From Litsea cubeba (lineage: Eukaryota; Streptophyta; Magnoliopsida; Laurales; Lauraceae), in contig CM022952.1 of the NCBI GenBank assembly GCA_012931725.1, positions 61,030,088-61,094,087 of the forward strand: a DNA stretch of 64,000 nt. The letters run 5' to 3'. Positions 11,101 to 21,266 of this stretch are shown here, in pieces. Every line of letters begins with the position of its first letter. Position 1 is the stretch's first letter. Under the pieces are notes generated by a model. It did not search any database. It was not told the DNA's origin and saw only the letters and a list, made by a program, of their open reading frames with translations. Made by a program: the position numbers and the translations under genes.

Positions 11101-11936
11101 GATTAGCCTTCTGACTATATGGGAACTATTTCTGACTAAACGACAACAGTCACAGTTAAGGAAGAAAGAAGATCCGTCTTTCCTTGAGGCTGTGATAAAA
11201 CTTTCACTTTGGCTGTCAACCCACCCACTGCGACCGGCATTGCAAAAACTGGCAGAGTTGAATTTTCAAAATTGGAATTTGGACTGAAGGGCGATTCATA
11301 GAATTTGAGGGGACAATGCCCTGTTTTAACTTTTTGAAATTCTGATAAAATTGCCTGTAACCAAATAGACCCTTTATATGGCAACTACTGCAACTACCCC
11401 AGTTAAAGTGTTCAACTCTTTAAAGCTAGGCATTGTGTCCCTTGTCCCTTATCTTTGTCCTTCTTTTCCTTTCAGGAGCAAAAAAAAATCTACTAAGCAA
11501 AATCCGAAGGTTCGAGAGGCTAGCTGAACTAGATCCCCTTGAATTAGAATCAAGAGTCATTAAAGAAGAGGAAGCAGGACTTGATACCAACAACAACAAC
11601 AAAGGAAATGAGAAGCTAGATGAGTCACTGTCTTCATTAGGAGATTTTTCAGTGGACATGAGGCGACTGTTGTTGGACCTTGCCAAGGAAGAGACTCTAG
11701 AGGATAGGTCAGACGTGGAAGTGCTGGCAAAGGTTTGCAAGAGGATCGAGTCCTGGAAGGAGGTCTCATTGAACACTATTGACATGACAGTGGAATTGGA
11801 TCTCAAAAGAGAGGGTGATGTTTGGCGAAGGAATCTTGAGGTAGGGGAGACAGTAGCAGAGATTGAACTTTCCATCCTAGGATTTTTAATTGAAGAATTA
11901 TGGATTGATCTTGTTCATTCAAGCAGTGCCTGGTAG
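8128..11936 (+). CDS. DUF4378/TRM-like plant protein, three exons, 490 aa
   Basis: Exons are 8128-8943, 10509-10704 and 11476-11936. The introns (1,565 bp, phase 0; 771 bp, phase 1) start GTACGG and GTAAGT and end TCTAG and TTCAG, and the frame joins cleanly. The start is the first ATG in frame, giving MAKMHLRDLLKEEQEPFVLK; the short LL-EEQEPF-LK-YI motif opens several plant DUF4378 proteins. Residues about 40-272 are basic and Ser/Pro-rich. Exon 2 (273-337) is strongly acidic (EDEDEKD, FEDDVDDD). Exon 3 (338-490) holds helical KIRRFERLAELDPLELESR and ends WRRNLEVGETVAEIELS plus a final hydrophobic helix, the pattern of the C-terminal DUF4378 region. By recollection it resembles the TON1-recruiting-motif 27/28 group, whose members act in microtubule organisation; that link is inference. 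No disabling change was seen. Confidence 0.8.
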
Positions 11937-12842
11937 GAGGGTGTTCTACTAACCAGTCTGGATTATTTGGGTTTTTGATAAAAAGGGTGATACATTAACT
12001 GTTTCAAGGCAAAAGGAAACCAGTACAAACTCCGAATAACCTCAATCTTAAGACCACTAATTGAAGGGGCGAAGCTAGTGTGAGGAAGGTATCTTATTTG
12101 TTTATTTAATCGGAGTAGCTCATTTGTAGGTTGATCAGAGAGCAATCACCACCACCACAATGTTGGAAGGCGAATGGGAGGCTACACTTTCAATATCATT
12201 GCTGATCATATTGCCTAAGCTTTCATGTGAATCAGTATCAACTGGATGGCGGTTATGGTTCTACTGGAGTGGTGTCACTGTCCAATGGCCCACCAGGTGG
12301 ATGGTTCAAATTACTCGATCAATCAGACAATGTATGATAACCACCTCTTTGAGAAGATCATGACCTCCCCTAATATATCATTACAATCTAAATCGATGAT
12401 AGATACTGTTGCAGCCTGTTTACTTTGAAAGTTACTGATTGTTTGGATGATTGAGATGCAGATTCCGAAGTCCAAATATCATTAACATCCTCGCTTGATA
12501 GATCCAGTCTAACATTATAGATTAATTACTATAAAGCTACTATATTCCTAGAAGAAAAGGGCACTTATGGCAGTCTCTTGAGATTAAAACTACTTTTTCA
12601 TCTTATTTAACATTAGGTTCCTTTCCTTCAGAAAGCATGCCGATTTTCCAAAGGATTTTAAACCTCAAGTGTTCAAATCTAGGAGTGGGGGGTCAGGTTG
12701 GGTCGATCACTGTAGATAACATGTTTAGGCCTATCTCGAACCTAACTTTTTATTTTATTTTATTGATTTGGTTAATGATCGTCCCAAAACAAGTTTGCAA
12801 ATATAAATTATACCTAGCTACTATCTCTACTCATGAGAAAAG
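11937..12842. other. Intergenic stretch with no recognised feature
   Basis: AT-rich sequence downstream of the host gene, probably including its 3' UTR. Small open frames (for example 12160-12363 and 12637-12885) show no recognisable motif. No convincing AATAAA signal was picked out right after the stop codon. Confidence 0.5.
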
Positions 12843-13782
12843 TGATGTTAGCCCGGTATCTTATCCACTAGGACATAAAGGCTAAGTTGCGTTGTTTTCA
12901 AATTCCTAAATTAATCCTACTAGAGAAAGACGTATTGATTTGGGATTTATGATTCCTAAATTAGCAAATTGAAATTAAAGTTTTATTCAATTGAAGAAAC
13001 TATCTTAGGGTACAAATCACTCTACCCTCATACAATGGCAAATATAGACCTAGGGTTTCACTATTAATCCTTTAAAGACTCATTTTGGTTACAAACCTCC
13101 ACAAAGTCAACAAATAAATCACGCACGTTAAGATCTGGGCAAAACCTATCTCTATGGCATAGATTATCTTAGATCTAACAACACATTCATTCAAGCACCA
13201 TTCTACGACTGGTATTCAAATCTACAAGAATAAAATACCAAAATTAGATAATGCATTAACAAATAAATCCAATCAATGGATAATATTCTTGTCATATAAT
13301 CAAAGCATTCAAAGTAAAACTCTAGAACCTATACATCACCAAAAATATAAGATTAGGGCTTCATCTCCAACCCTAAGGTGGAGAGTTAGTTACTCATGGA
13401 GATAGATGGGCGAAGAATCCTTGATGAAATCTTCATTGACGCTCTTTCAAATCCTCCAAAGCTAGCCTCCAATTCTTCTCTCAAGTCTTGAATGCCCTAA
13501 AAACAAGTTCTGGGCTCCCTTTTATAGATTTTGCTTCAATTTCTCTTCGAAATGCAGAGAAAAAGGGACTCCACCCGTGTCTGGCGTCCGGACGCCCGGA
13601 AGCAGAATGCTCCGGTTCATTTATGGTTTGTGCCATTTTCTTCTAATTGGTTCAGGATTTCCTTCCTTCACCTAAAATACCTGCAAATAAGAAATTAGTA
13701 CAAATAAGGTGACACAATATCAATTCAATGTATAACAAAGTCCTTATTGAGGGGCATAAATAGTACTTTTAGGCTCTCATCA
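12843..13782 (-). repeat. LTR of an unassigned retrotransposon (940 bp)
   Basis: On the minus strand it opens TGATGAGAGCC (13782) and ends GGGCTAACATCA (12843), giving TGATG/CATCA inverted ends. A purine tract directly precedes its start, so this is a 3' LTR (or solo LTR plus flank) in minus orientation. A minus-strand TATA (CTATAAAAGG) lies at about 13521-13530. A 14-bp perfect palindrome, GGCGTCCGGACGCC, is at 13583-13596. The superfamily cannot be told from the LTR alone. Confidence 0.65.
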
Positions 13783-13793
13783 CACCCCCGAAT
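13783..13793 (-). promoter_or_regulatory. Polypurine tract beside the 12843-13782 LTR
   Basis: The minus strand reads AATTCGGGGGTG immediately before the LTR start TGATG. This is the expected place and composition for the plus-strand primer of reverse transcription. Confidence 0.6.
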
Positions 13794-14139
13794 TTACACT
13801 TTGCTATTCCTTGAGCAAAGTTAATGCAAAAGGAAAGACTAAACTAAGGCCAATTTCGTAGGGAGCATGGCTGCAAAGCATGTGCAGCAAGCCTTTGAAC
13901 TTCTAAATTCCACCTCGATGATGAGTTATAGTCTCGTGAGGGTTTGCATTGAATTTACCCACAAAATTCCTTAAACTCAAGAAAACACACAAAAGCAAGG
14001 GATTCTTTTCCAAAATAATATTTACGAACAGCGGATATTCTTGATTCAGACCCATCTCAAATTTGGTTCACAAAGCCTATCTGTTGGTCAGAATTCTTCA
14101 AAATCATGCTAAATTGATTGTGCACGGTGAAAAGTATCT
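13794..14139. other. Internal 3' remnant of the same element, non-coding
   Basis: This follows the polypurine tract on the internal side and should be the 3' untranslated end of the element whose LTR is at 12843-13782. No protein motif was found. It gives way to the chromovirus LTR at a point I could not place exactly. Confidence 0.35.
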
Positions 14140-14685
14140 ATATATAGTAGCATGAAAACATCAAACGATCCACTAAAAATTCTCGTGTTAGGTTTAAGTT
14201 GGGGGTGGGGGATTTCTAAAAGGATTTTTATGACACGAAGAAGCATGAGACCATCAAACGATCCACAAACCATATACTTGCAAAATACGAGAAAACGTTC
14301 TTATAATCTGATAATTAGAACATCAATCTATACCTTATAATCGACCACTTGAAGGGTTTCTGATCGTCGGATTGCAACGAGGCAAGAGACAAAAAATGAT
14401 CAGTGCGATGAGACCTTTTCAACGAACCCAAAAATCACGGCGATTGAAACTTTTCAAAAAAACACTCAATTTTCCCTAAATTACAAACTACCCCTTACTA
14501 GGGTTAGACGCGCTCGAAATCACGTAAAACTTCGCAGACACTATTCTATTACTAAAAGAAACTCGCTCAAGCTCTAAACCCACCTAAATATTTAACAATA
14601 TAATTAATTATAATAATAGCAAGATAAATGGGTCAGCGGGCCTGCTATTGGGCCCAACTGACCTAGTAAGGTCGGGGACCTTACA
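14140..14685 (-). repeat. Chromovirus 3' LTR, U3 part (left limit uncertain)
   Basis: On the minus strand the LTR opens TGTAAGGTCCCCGACC at 14685, right after the purine run GATGTGAGAGT. LTRs B1 (49833) and B2 (56082) open in a related way (TGTAAGTCCC, TGTGAGAACCC). A minus-strand TATA-like CTATATATAG lies at about 14136-14145, so U3 would be about 545 bp. The R/U5 end was not located. Confidence 0.5.
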
Positions 14686-14696
14686 ACTCTCACATC

Positions 14697-16403
14697 TAAA
14701 TGAACATTTGGTTCCCTAAATGCCTAACATACCTCATCAGGAAAAAGATAAGGGTAAGTCTTCTGGATCTGGTCTTTGAGCTCCTACGTAGCCTCCTCTG
14801 GATTATGATATTCCCACTGTACCTTGACCCACTGGATGGTGTTGGTACACAGCACTATCTCCTTGGTGTCGATTATCTGCGCCTGCTGCTCTACATAGGT
14901 TGCATGTGCCTGTAGCCGAAGTGGCTCATGCTACAACACGTGAGAAAGGTCTGGAACATACTTCCGAAGCATTTAAACTTGGAAAACATCATGCACACTG
15001 GCTAACTCTGGGGATAGCACAAGACGACAGGCCACGTCTCCAATCCTGCTCTTGATCTCAAACGGTCCCACAAACCTCTTGGCAAGCTTCCCTTTCTACC
15101 CGAATCTGACAACACCTCGCATCGGAGACACTTTCAGAAATACCATATCCCCCACTTGGAATTCTAAAGGTCTCTGCCTCTTGTCTGCATAACTTTTCTC
15201 ACGATCACGTGACTCCTTCATTCTCATCTGAACAATCCTGATTTTCTCACTGGAATCAGCAATCTCTGAGGGACCATGAAAACTCTGAACTCCTACTTCC
15301 TCTCAACATGCTGGAGTACTGCATCTCCGTCCATACAATACCTTAAATGGTGCCATACCAATACTTGAATGATAACTATTGTTGTATGCAAACTCACATA
15401 GAGGAAAACTTTCATCCCAACTCTCCTTAAAATCCAAAACACAAGCTCCGAAAAGATCTTCCAAAGTCTGGATGGTACGCTCTGACTGCCCATCTGTCTG
15501 AGGATGGTAAGTTGTATTGAACTTCAACTAAGTACCCATAGCTGACTGAAAAGTAGAGCAAAACGAGAGACAAACTCAGTGTCTCGATTGGATACTATGG
15601 ACTTAGGCACTCTATGCAGCTTGACTATATTGTCCCTGTACAACTTAATCATCTTGTCCATAAACTAATCAATCTTAAATGGTAGGAAATGTGCTGACTT
15701 AGTCAATCTATATACAATCACCCAAATAACATCATTGCCCTTCTTGGTGTTCGGCAACCCTGACACAAAATCTATGGTGATATTCTCCCATTTCCACTGT
15801 GGACACTCCAATCGGTGAAGCAAACCAGGAGGCTTCTTGTGCTCTGCCTTAATATGCTGACAAGTTATACACGTAGAAATGAATTTTGCAATCTCTTTCT
15901 TCCTTTTCACCCACTAATGGTGATTCTTCAAATTCTGATACATTTTTGTGCTCCTCGGGTGAATAAAATATCTGGTGTAGTGTGCATCTGTGATCAACTT
16001 TGATACATCTGGCTCACACAACCTATCCTTGCAATACAGAACTCCATCAATCAATCTGAACTCTGACTTGTCATCAACTTACTCAATGATTCTCTGCAAT
16101 TCTGGATCATCATTCTGAGCTTCCTTGATCCTGTTAACTATTTCTAGCTCCCAAACTCCCATAGTAGCAACGGAAACTTTCTCATTGATAGGCCAAACTT
16201 CCGCATCCATATCTCTAAACTGCTCCATCCATCTCCATTCAGGCATTATACATCCATTGAATGTTGCCTAACGACTGAGAGCATCGGCTACCACATTCAC
16301 CTTCCCGGGATGATACTTAATCAGAAAGTCATAATCCTTTATGTACTCCATCCATCTCTGCTGCCTATTATTCAGATCACCCTGTATAAACAGATATTGC
16401 ATG
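14697..16403 (-). pseudogene. pol: Chromovirus pol 3' end: RNase H, integrase, chromodomain (remnant)
   Basis: Reading the minus strand from 16403 down gives the RNase H end and connection (QRWMEYIKDYDFLIKYHPGK then NVVADALSRQ), the zinc-finger region of integrase near 15900 (CITCQHIKAEHKKPPGLLH), the core (FVSGLP, then TTYHPQTDGQSERTIQTLED at about 15300-15527), and a chromodomain near 14740-14900 (VKVQWEYHNPEEAT, with the next Trp codon now a stop). Chromodomains steer integration to marked chromatin in this lineage. The order and motifs point to the Tekay/Del-like chromoviruses. Stops and frameshifts occur throughout. The upstream part is cut off by insertion of element B at 16404. Confidence 0.85.
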
Positions 16404-18231
16404 TGTTGACACCAAAAATGTCACTTTGTCTCTTCAACATCAAGAAAGCTATATGAAGTCGCAGCCTACCACAAATGGGCGTGGCTACTTCTAAAAAAAA
16501 TCAAATATTGTCAAAATCAAATAAAAACTGCAAGATCCTTCAAGAAAGCAAAGAGAGGAGTACACAAGAAGTTTCGGGCCATTTCAAAATCATTTGGCCT
16601 AACTTCGCTCCTCCGGTAGCTAAACAGGAGCTCCCGGCGGCGACATCATCGAAGACACCAAATCTTCGATCAAAGCCTGTGGATGGTCCCAAAATACATC
16701 CAAAAGGCTCTACGTCAAATTCCAAGTCCGGAAGGGCCGTTTTTCGTCCCTTTTCACGTTTCGAAGCTTCCGGCTCTTGTGATTTTCCAAAATTCAAACT
16801 TTTGGGGCACCAAATCTGTTGACATCTATCAAAATCATGGGTCCGTCTTCAAGAGTATCAAAATCATTATTGATCGCCAACCAGTCGACCAAAAAGTGCA
16901 CTTTCTACCTGACCGATAGAGAAATTGACAGGACAGATGTCACCGGCCCGCTGTTAGCAATCAATGTCTGAAATTACATGACATCCGATGTCGATCAGCA
17001 TGAAGATCCATTGATGATCATCGCCAGAAGAATTCCAAAAGACGCGGCATGGCCCGCGACTCTTCAACTGCTCGGCAACCACTGAATGCAGTTAATTGAC
17101 TAGCTTTATTGCAGTCACTAATTCATTACTTTGGACGGCCCAATCAAAAGCAAGCATTCGGGAGTTACAAGTCAAAGGTTTTATGGTATTTAAACCATGA
17201 AACTCCTCCCATCATGGTGATTAAAGGCGATTAAATGCCCTTAATCTCCACCGGCCAATCAGAAGCCAAGCAAAAAGGGGTTGCAAAATAAAGAAATAAA
17301 TCTCGTAAGTCCTCCCATTATGCAGCTTAGTGACAATTAAAGCCCATAAACTCCCCTAAATGGCTACCAAAGGCCTATAAATAGGAGAGCATCCCAAGCA
17401 TTCCAGACACTTCGGAAAAGCCAAAAATCTAGACAAAAAAGGGCATCAGAAATCTAAGAGAAAAAAAGAAGAGAGAAAACTCTGCTGAAGTTCTGCACCA
17501 CCAACTGCTACAAGGTGACAAAAGTCTCTTGTGGGGTACCCCCCAAGGTCCTTGCCTTCTCCTTCTGCCTCCAATGGCTTAGACGTGACTTTTCAGCCCA
17601 TCTACTTAGCTTTTTATTTGACATAATACCTCCTCTTAGTCTTTGTCCTCTAAATATCTGAGGTCATATTCAAGCCAAGCGAATCAAGAGCATCCTTTGT
17701 TCTCATCTGCATGGATATGGCGAAGTCCACACATGGCTTGCGACTGTCAATCTGAACGAGTCCCCCACAATCTTCTGAGAAGTTAGATCCTCCTTTTCTT
17801 GCTTTTCATTGTAGTTGTATTTTTTATAAGAGACAAAAATCACAACTATTGTCTTTCATTATTGATAAGAATTGTAAATCGGCTATAAACGCCAAAATTG
17901 GCCATAAATGCCAAAAATCGCCTTTCACGGCAAACATCGCCTCTCACGGCATAACAAATGAAATCATCTTTTAAGGCATTTCAAAAACTTGTATCTTTTC
18001 TTAAATATATGTGCAATGGAAACTTGAAAGAAGTTGATTTCCTTTTTACTTACAAAGGTCGATCTTCAGATCACCACTTACAATTCCAAGTAAAATAGAA
18101 AATCTGGCACATGCATGAAAAAAAATGTTGATACCCGCTTTGCCCCCTCCGGGCGTGAAAGGGTCGGACCAAACAAACTCCCATGTCTGCCGACCTCGGT
18201 AGCGCTGAGCATGAAAAAGCGTGGTCCATCA
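16404..18231 (+). repeat. 5' LTR of Tat element B (1,828 bp, internally deleted)
   Basis: It opens TGTTGACACC at 16404 and ends GGTCCATCA at 18231. It is about 0.7-0.8 kb shorter than the other copies. Aligned by eye with LTR D, the gap falls near 16730, where sequence matching 51820 joins sequence matching 52519, so most of U3 is missing. The TATA box (17374-17385) and the G/C stem-loop (17528-17547) are retained. It interrupts the chromovirus pol remnant. Confidence 0.85.
17374..17385 (+). promoter_or_regulatory. TATA box of Tat LTR B
   Basis: CCTATAAATAGG sits in the same position relative to the LTR end and the G/C stem-loop as in the other copies. Confidence 0.75.
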
Positions 18232-18234
18232 AGC

Positions 18235-18252
18235 TGGCACACTCGGTGAGAC
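18235..18252 (+). promoter_or_regulatory. Primer-binding site of element B
   Basis: TGGCACACTCGGTGAGAC starts 3 nt after the LTR end (spacer AGC). It differs at two positions from the element D version. Confidence 0.65.
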
Positions 18253-18440
18253 TCGTTCATTTGAGGACACGATGCTTGAAAATGAAATATTTGCGTACCA
18301 TATTTTTGCTCTATGCTTATACTTGTTTTCTGGATTCCTTGGCTACTTTCTAGTTGATGGCCTATGCTGGATTTCGCATCTAAAAAAACGAGATGGGATT
18401 TTTTGAAAATTTCTAATTTTATCATTGAATTTATTTCCAC

Positions 18441-20110
18441 TCTTTGTCTTTTCAATAAAAAATCAGATTTCTCAGTTTGGATTCAAAATTGAGAAACTTT
18501 GATCCTCTCCTATCGTTCATGTGTTTGCAGAAATGTTGAGCTTGTTCAAATTGGGATTTGGGCCATCATTTCTTTTCGATGAGTTCATTAGAGATTAAAA
18601 AAAATCAGATTTCTAAGTTTGGTTTTAAAATTGAGAAACTTTGATCCTCTCCTGTCGTTCATGTGCTTGCAGAAATGTTGAGCCTATTCAAATTGGGATT
18701 TGGGCCATCGTTTCTCTTCGATGCGTTCATTAGAGATAAAAAAACTCAGATTTCTCAGTTTGGATTCAAAATTGAGAAACTTTGATCATCTCCTATCGTT
18801 CATGTGCTTGCAGAAATGTTGAGCCAGTTCAAATTGGGATTTGGGCCATCGTTTCTCTTCGATGAGTTCATTAGAGATAAGAAAAATCAGATTTCTCAGT
18901 TTGGATTCAAAATTGAGAAACTTTGATTCACTCCTATCGTTCATGTGCTTGCAGAAATGTTGAGCCTGTTCGAATTGGGATTTGGGCCATCGTTTCTCTT
19001 CGATGAGTTCATTAAAGATAAAAAAACTCAGATTTCTCAATTTGGATTCAAAATTGAGAAACTTTGATCCTCTCCTATCGTTCATGTGCTTGCAGAAATA
19101 TTGAGCCTGTTCAAATTAGGATCTGGGCCATCGTTTCTCTTCGATGAGTTCATTAGAGATCTAAAAAAAAAAATCAGATTTCTCAGTTTAGATTCAAAAT
19201 TGAGAAACTTTGATCCTCTCCTATCGTTCATGTGCTTGCAGAAATGTTGAGCCTGTTTGAATTGGGATTTGGGCCATCGTTTCTCTTCGATGAGTTCATT
19301 AGAGATAAAAAAACTCAGAGTTCTCAGTTTGGATTCAAAATTGAGAAACTTTGATTCTCTCCTATCGTTCATGTGCTTGCAGAAATGTTGAGCCTGTTCG
19401 AATTGGGATTTGGGCCATCATTTCTCTTCGATGAGTTCATTAGAGATAAAAAAAAATCAGATCTCTCAGTTTGGATTCAAAATTGAGAAACTTTAATCAT
19501 CTCCTATCGTTCATGTGCTTGTAGAAATGTTGAGCCTGTTCGAATTGGGATTTGGGCCATCGTTTCTCTTCGATAGTTCATTAGAGATAAAAAAAATCAG
19601 ATCTCTCAGTTTGGATTCAAAATTGAGAAACTTTGATCATCTCCTATCGTTCATGTGCTTGCAGAAATGTTGAGCTTGTTCGAATTGGGATTTGGGCCAT
19701 CGTTTCTCTTCGATGAGTTCATTAGAGATATAAAAAAAATCAGATTTCTCAGTTTGGATTCAAAATTGAGAAACTTTGATCCTCTCCTATCGTTCATGTG
19801 CTTCCAGAAATGTTGAGCATGTTCGAATGGGGATTTGGGCCATCATTTCTTTTCGATGAGTTGATTAGAGATAAAAAAAATCAGATTTCTCAGTTTGGAT
19901 TCAAAATTGAGAAACTTTGATCCTCTCCTATCATTCATGTGCTTGCAGAAATGTTGAGCCTGTTCGAATTGGGATTTGGGGCATCGTTTCTCTTCGATGA
20001 GTTCATTAGAGATAAAAAAAATCAGATTCCCCAGTTTAGATTCCAAATCGAGAAACTTTGATCCTTTTCCTTTTGGACACCGGTGCTCGCAGAAATGTTG
20101 AGCCTGTGTT
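18441..20110. repeat. Leader tandem array of element B, 12 units of about 141 bp
   Basis: The landmark GAGAAACTTTGAT recurs at 18491, 18633, 18774, 18915, 19056, 19202, 19343, 19485, 19625, 19768, 19909 and 20050. Spacing is 140-146 bp, mostly 141. Units are highly similar (CAGATTTCTCAG..., TCTCTTCGATGAG...). Because 141 is a multiple of three, a minus-strand frame stays open across several units and gives a repeated ~47-residue peptide. This is probably not a gene. The array lies between primer-binding site and gag. Confidence 0.95.
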
Positions 20111-21266
20111 CAGATCGGGGATTTGGCCATCGTTTCTCTTCGATGAGTCTATTAGGGTTCTAAAAAAAAAAAGACATAGACCACTAAGGTTAAACCAATT
20201 GCGTTCTTTGATCACGATTGGGTCAAGAAAAGCCTTGTCCAGAGTGTGGAGATAGGTTGACTGTTCTAGGCAACGGTCCTCCAAACATGTTCATTAAGTA
20301 ATCCTACCCTTACTTGGGGGCAATTCTATCAATTAAGGTTTCATAAGACCGGGTTAGGAGGCCTATGTGTACTCTCTCATCTTTAAATCTTAAAAAAAAA
20401 AAAAGAATTTTAGAAAAAAAATAAAATAAAAAAAATCTTAAAGAAATATAAATCTTCTAAAAAAAACTTAAATTATTTTTAAAAAAATAATCAAAATAAA
20501 AAATAATCCTTTCTTTTTAAATATCTAAAAAAAGAACTTAATATTTTTTTAAAAATAAAAAAAAATGTTAAAAAAAAAAACACTCCTGTCATGTTTGGAT
20601 TCAGACTCGAGAAATTGTGGTTCCTTCCATTCCGGGTACTGGTGCTTGCAGAAATTATTGAGCCCATATTTGGATCGGAATACCATCTACTCTCTTTGAC
20701 GAATTCGTTCTTGACCTTTCAAAAAAAAAAAACTCTTGTCATTTTGGATTCAGATTCGAGAAATTGTGGTTCCTTCCCTTCTGAACACTTGTGCTCGCAG
20801 AAATTGTTGAGCTCGTATTCGGATTGGAATACCATTTGCTCTCTTTAACGAAACCAATCTTGACCTTTAAAAACAAAAAGAGAATCCCATCTCATAGAAG
20901 CGATCTCTAACATTTGTGCCTAGCGATACTGGTACGCCCTTTCAAGGTCTACTGTATTTGCGACCGGCACATTTGTAACTCCAACCTTATATTCTTCTTA
21001 CCTCAAGCAAGCCCTGTTTTTCGATAAGTCGAATCTAGGTTTACAATTGCTTCTAACAATCACTGGAACGCTCATTCTAGGCTCACCATATTTGCGATCA
21101 GAATAATTGTACCATCTATGACGTTTTGTCTTCTTCATATTGCTTGGGTCATGTCCCTCGAGCGATTTGAGAAGACAAAACCATAGAATTCCCCATTTAT
21201 GATCATTATATTATTGTGATTACTAATGGATGTGGTCTTGTTTGAGATTTTTTTTTAAAACTAACA
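20111..21266 (+). other. Rest of element B leader, with an A-rich tract
   Basis: It contains an A-rich tract (20386-20585) and two further diverged units with GAAATTATTGAGCCC-like and GAAATTGTTGAGC motifs (about 20580-20860). It then has the conserved GGTCTACTGTATTTGCGACC stretch (20946-20966), found upstream of gag in every Tat copy here. No coding capacity was recognised. Confidence 0.6.

Noticed and set aside
15293..16003. Integrase and chromodomain fragments as possible host chromatin genes
   Set aside because: RNase H, integrase and chromodomain occur in retrotransposon order beside a polypurine tract and LTR start, with stops. This is a chromovirus remnant.
18786..20046. Minus-strand frames of up to 99 residues with a repeated MNDRRGSKFLNFESKLRN peptide
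   Set aside because: They arise because the leader repeat period (141 bp) is a multiple of three. The array is in an untranslated leader and the frames are antisense to the element.
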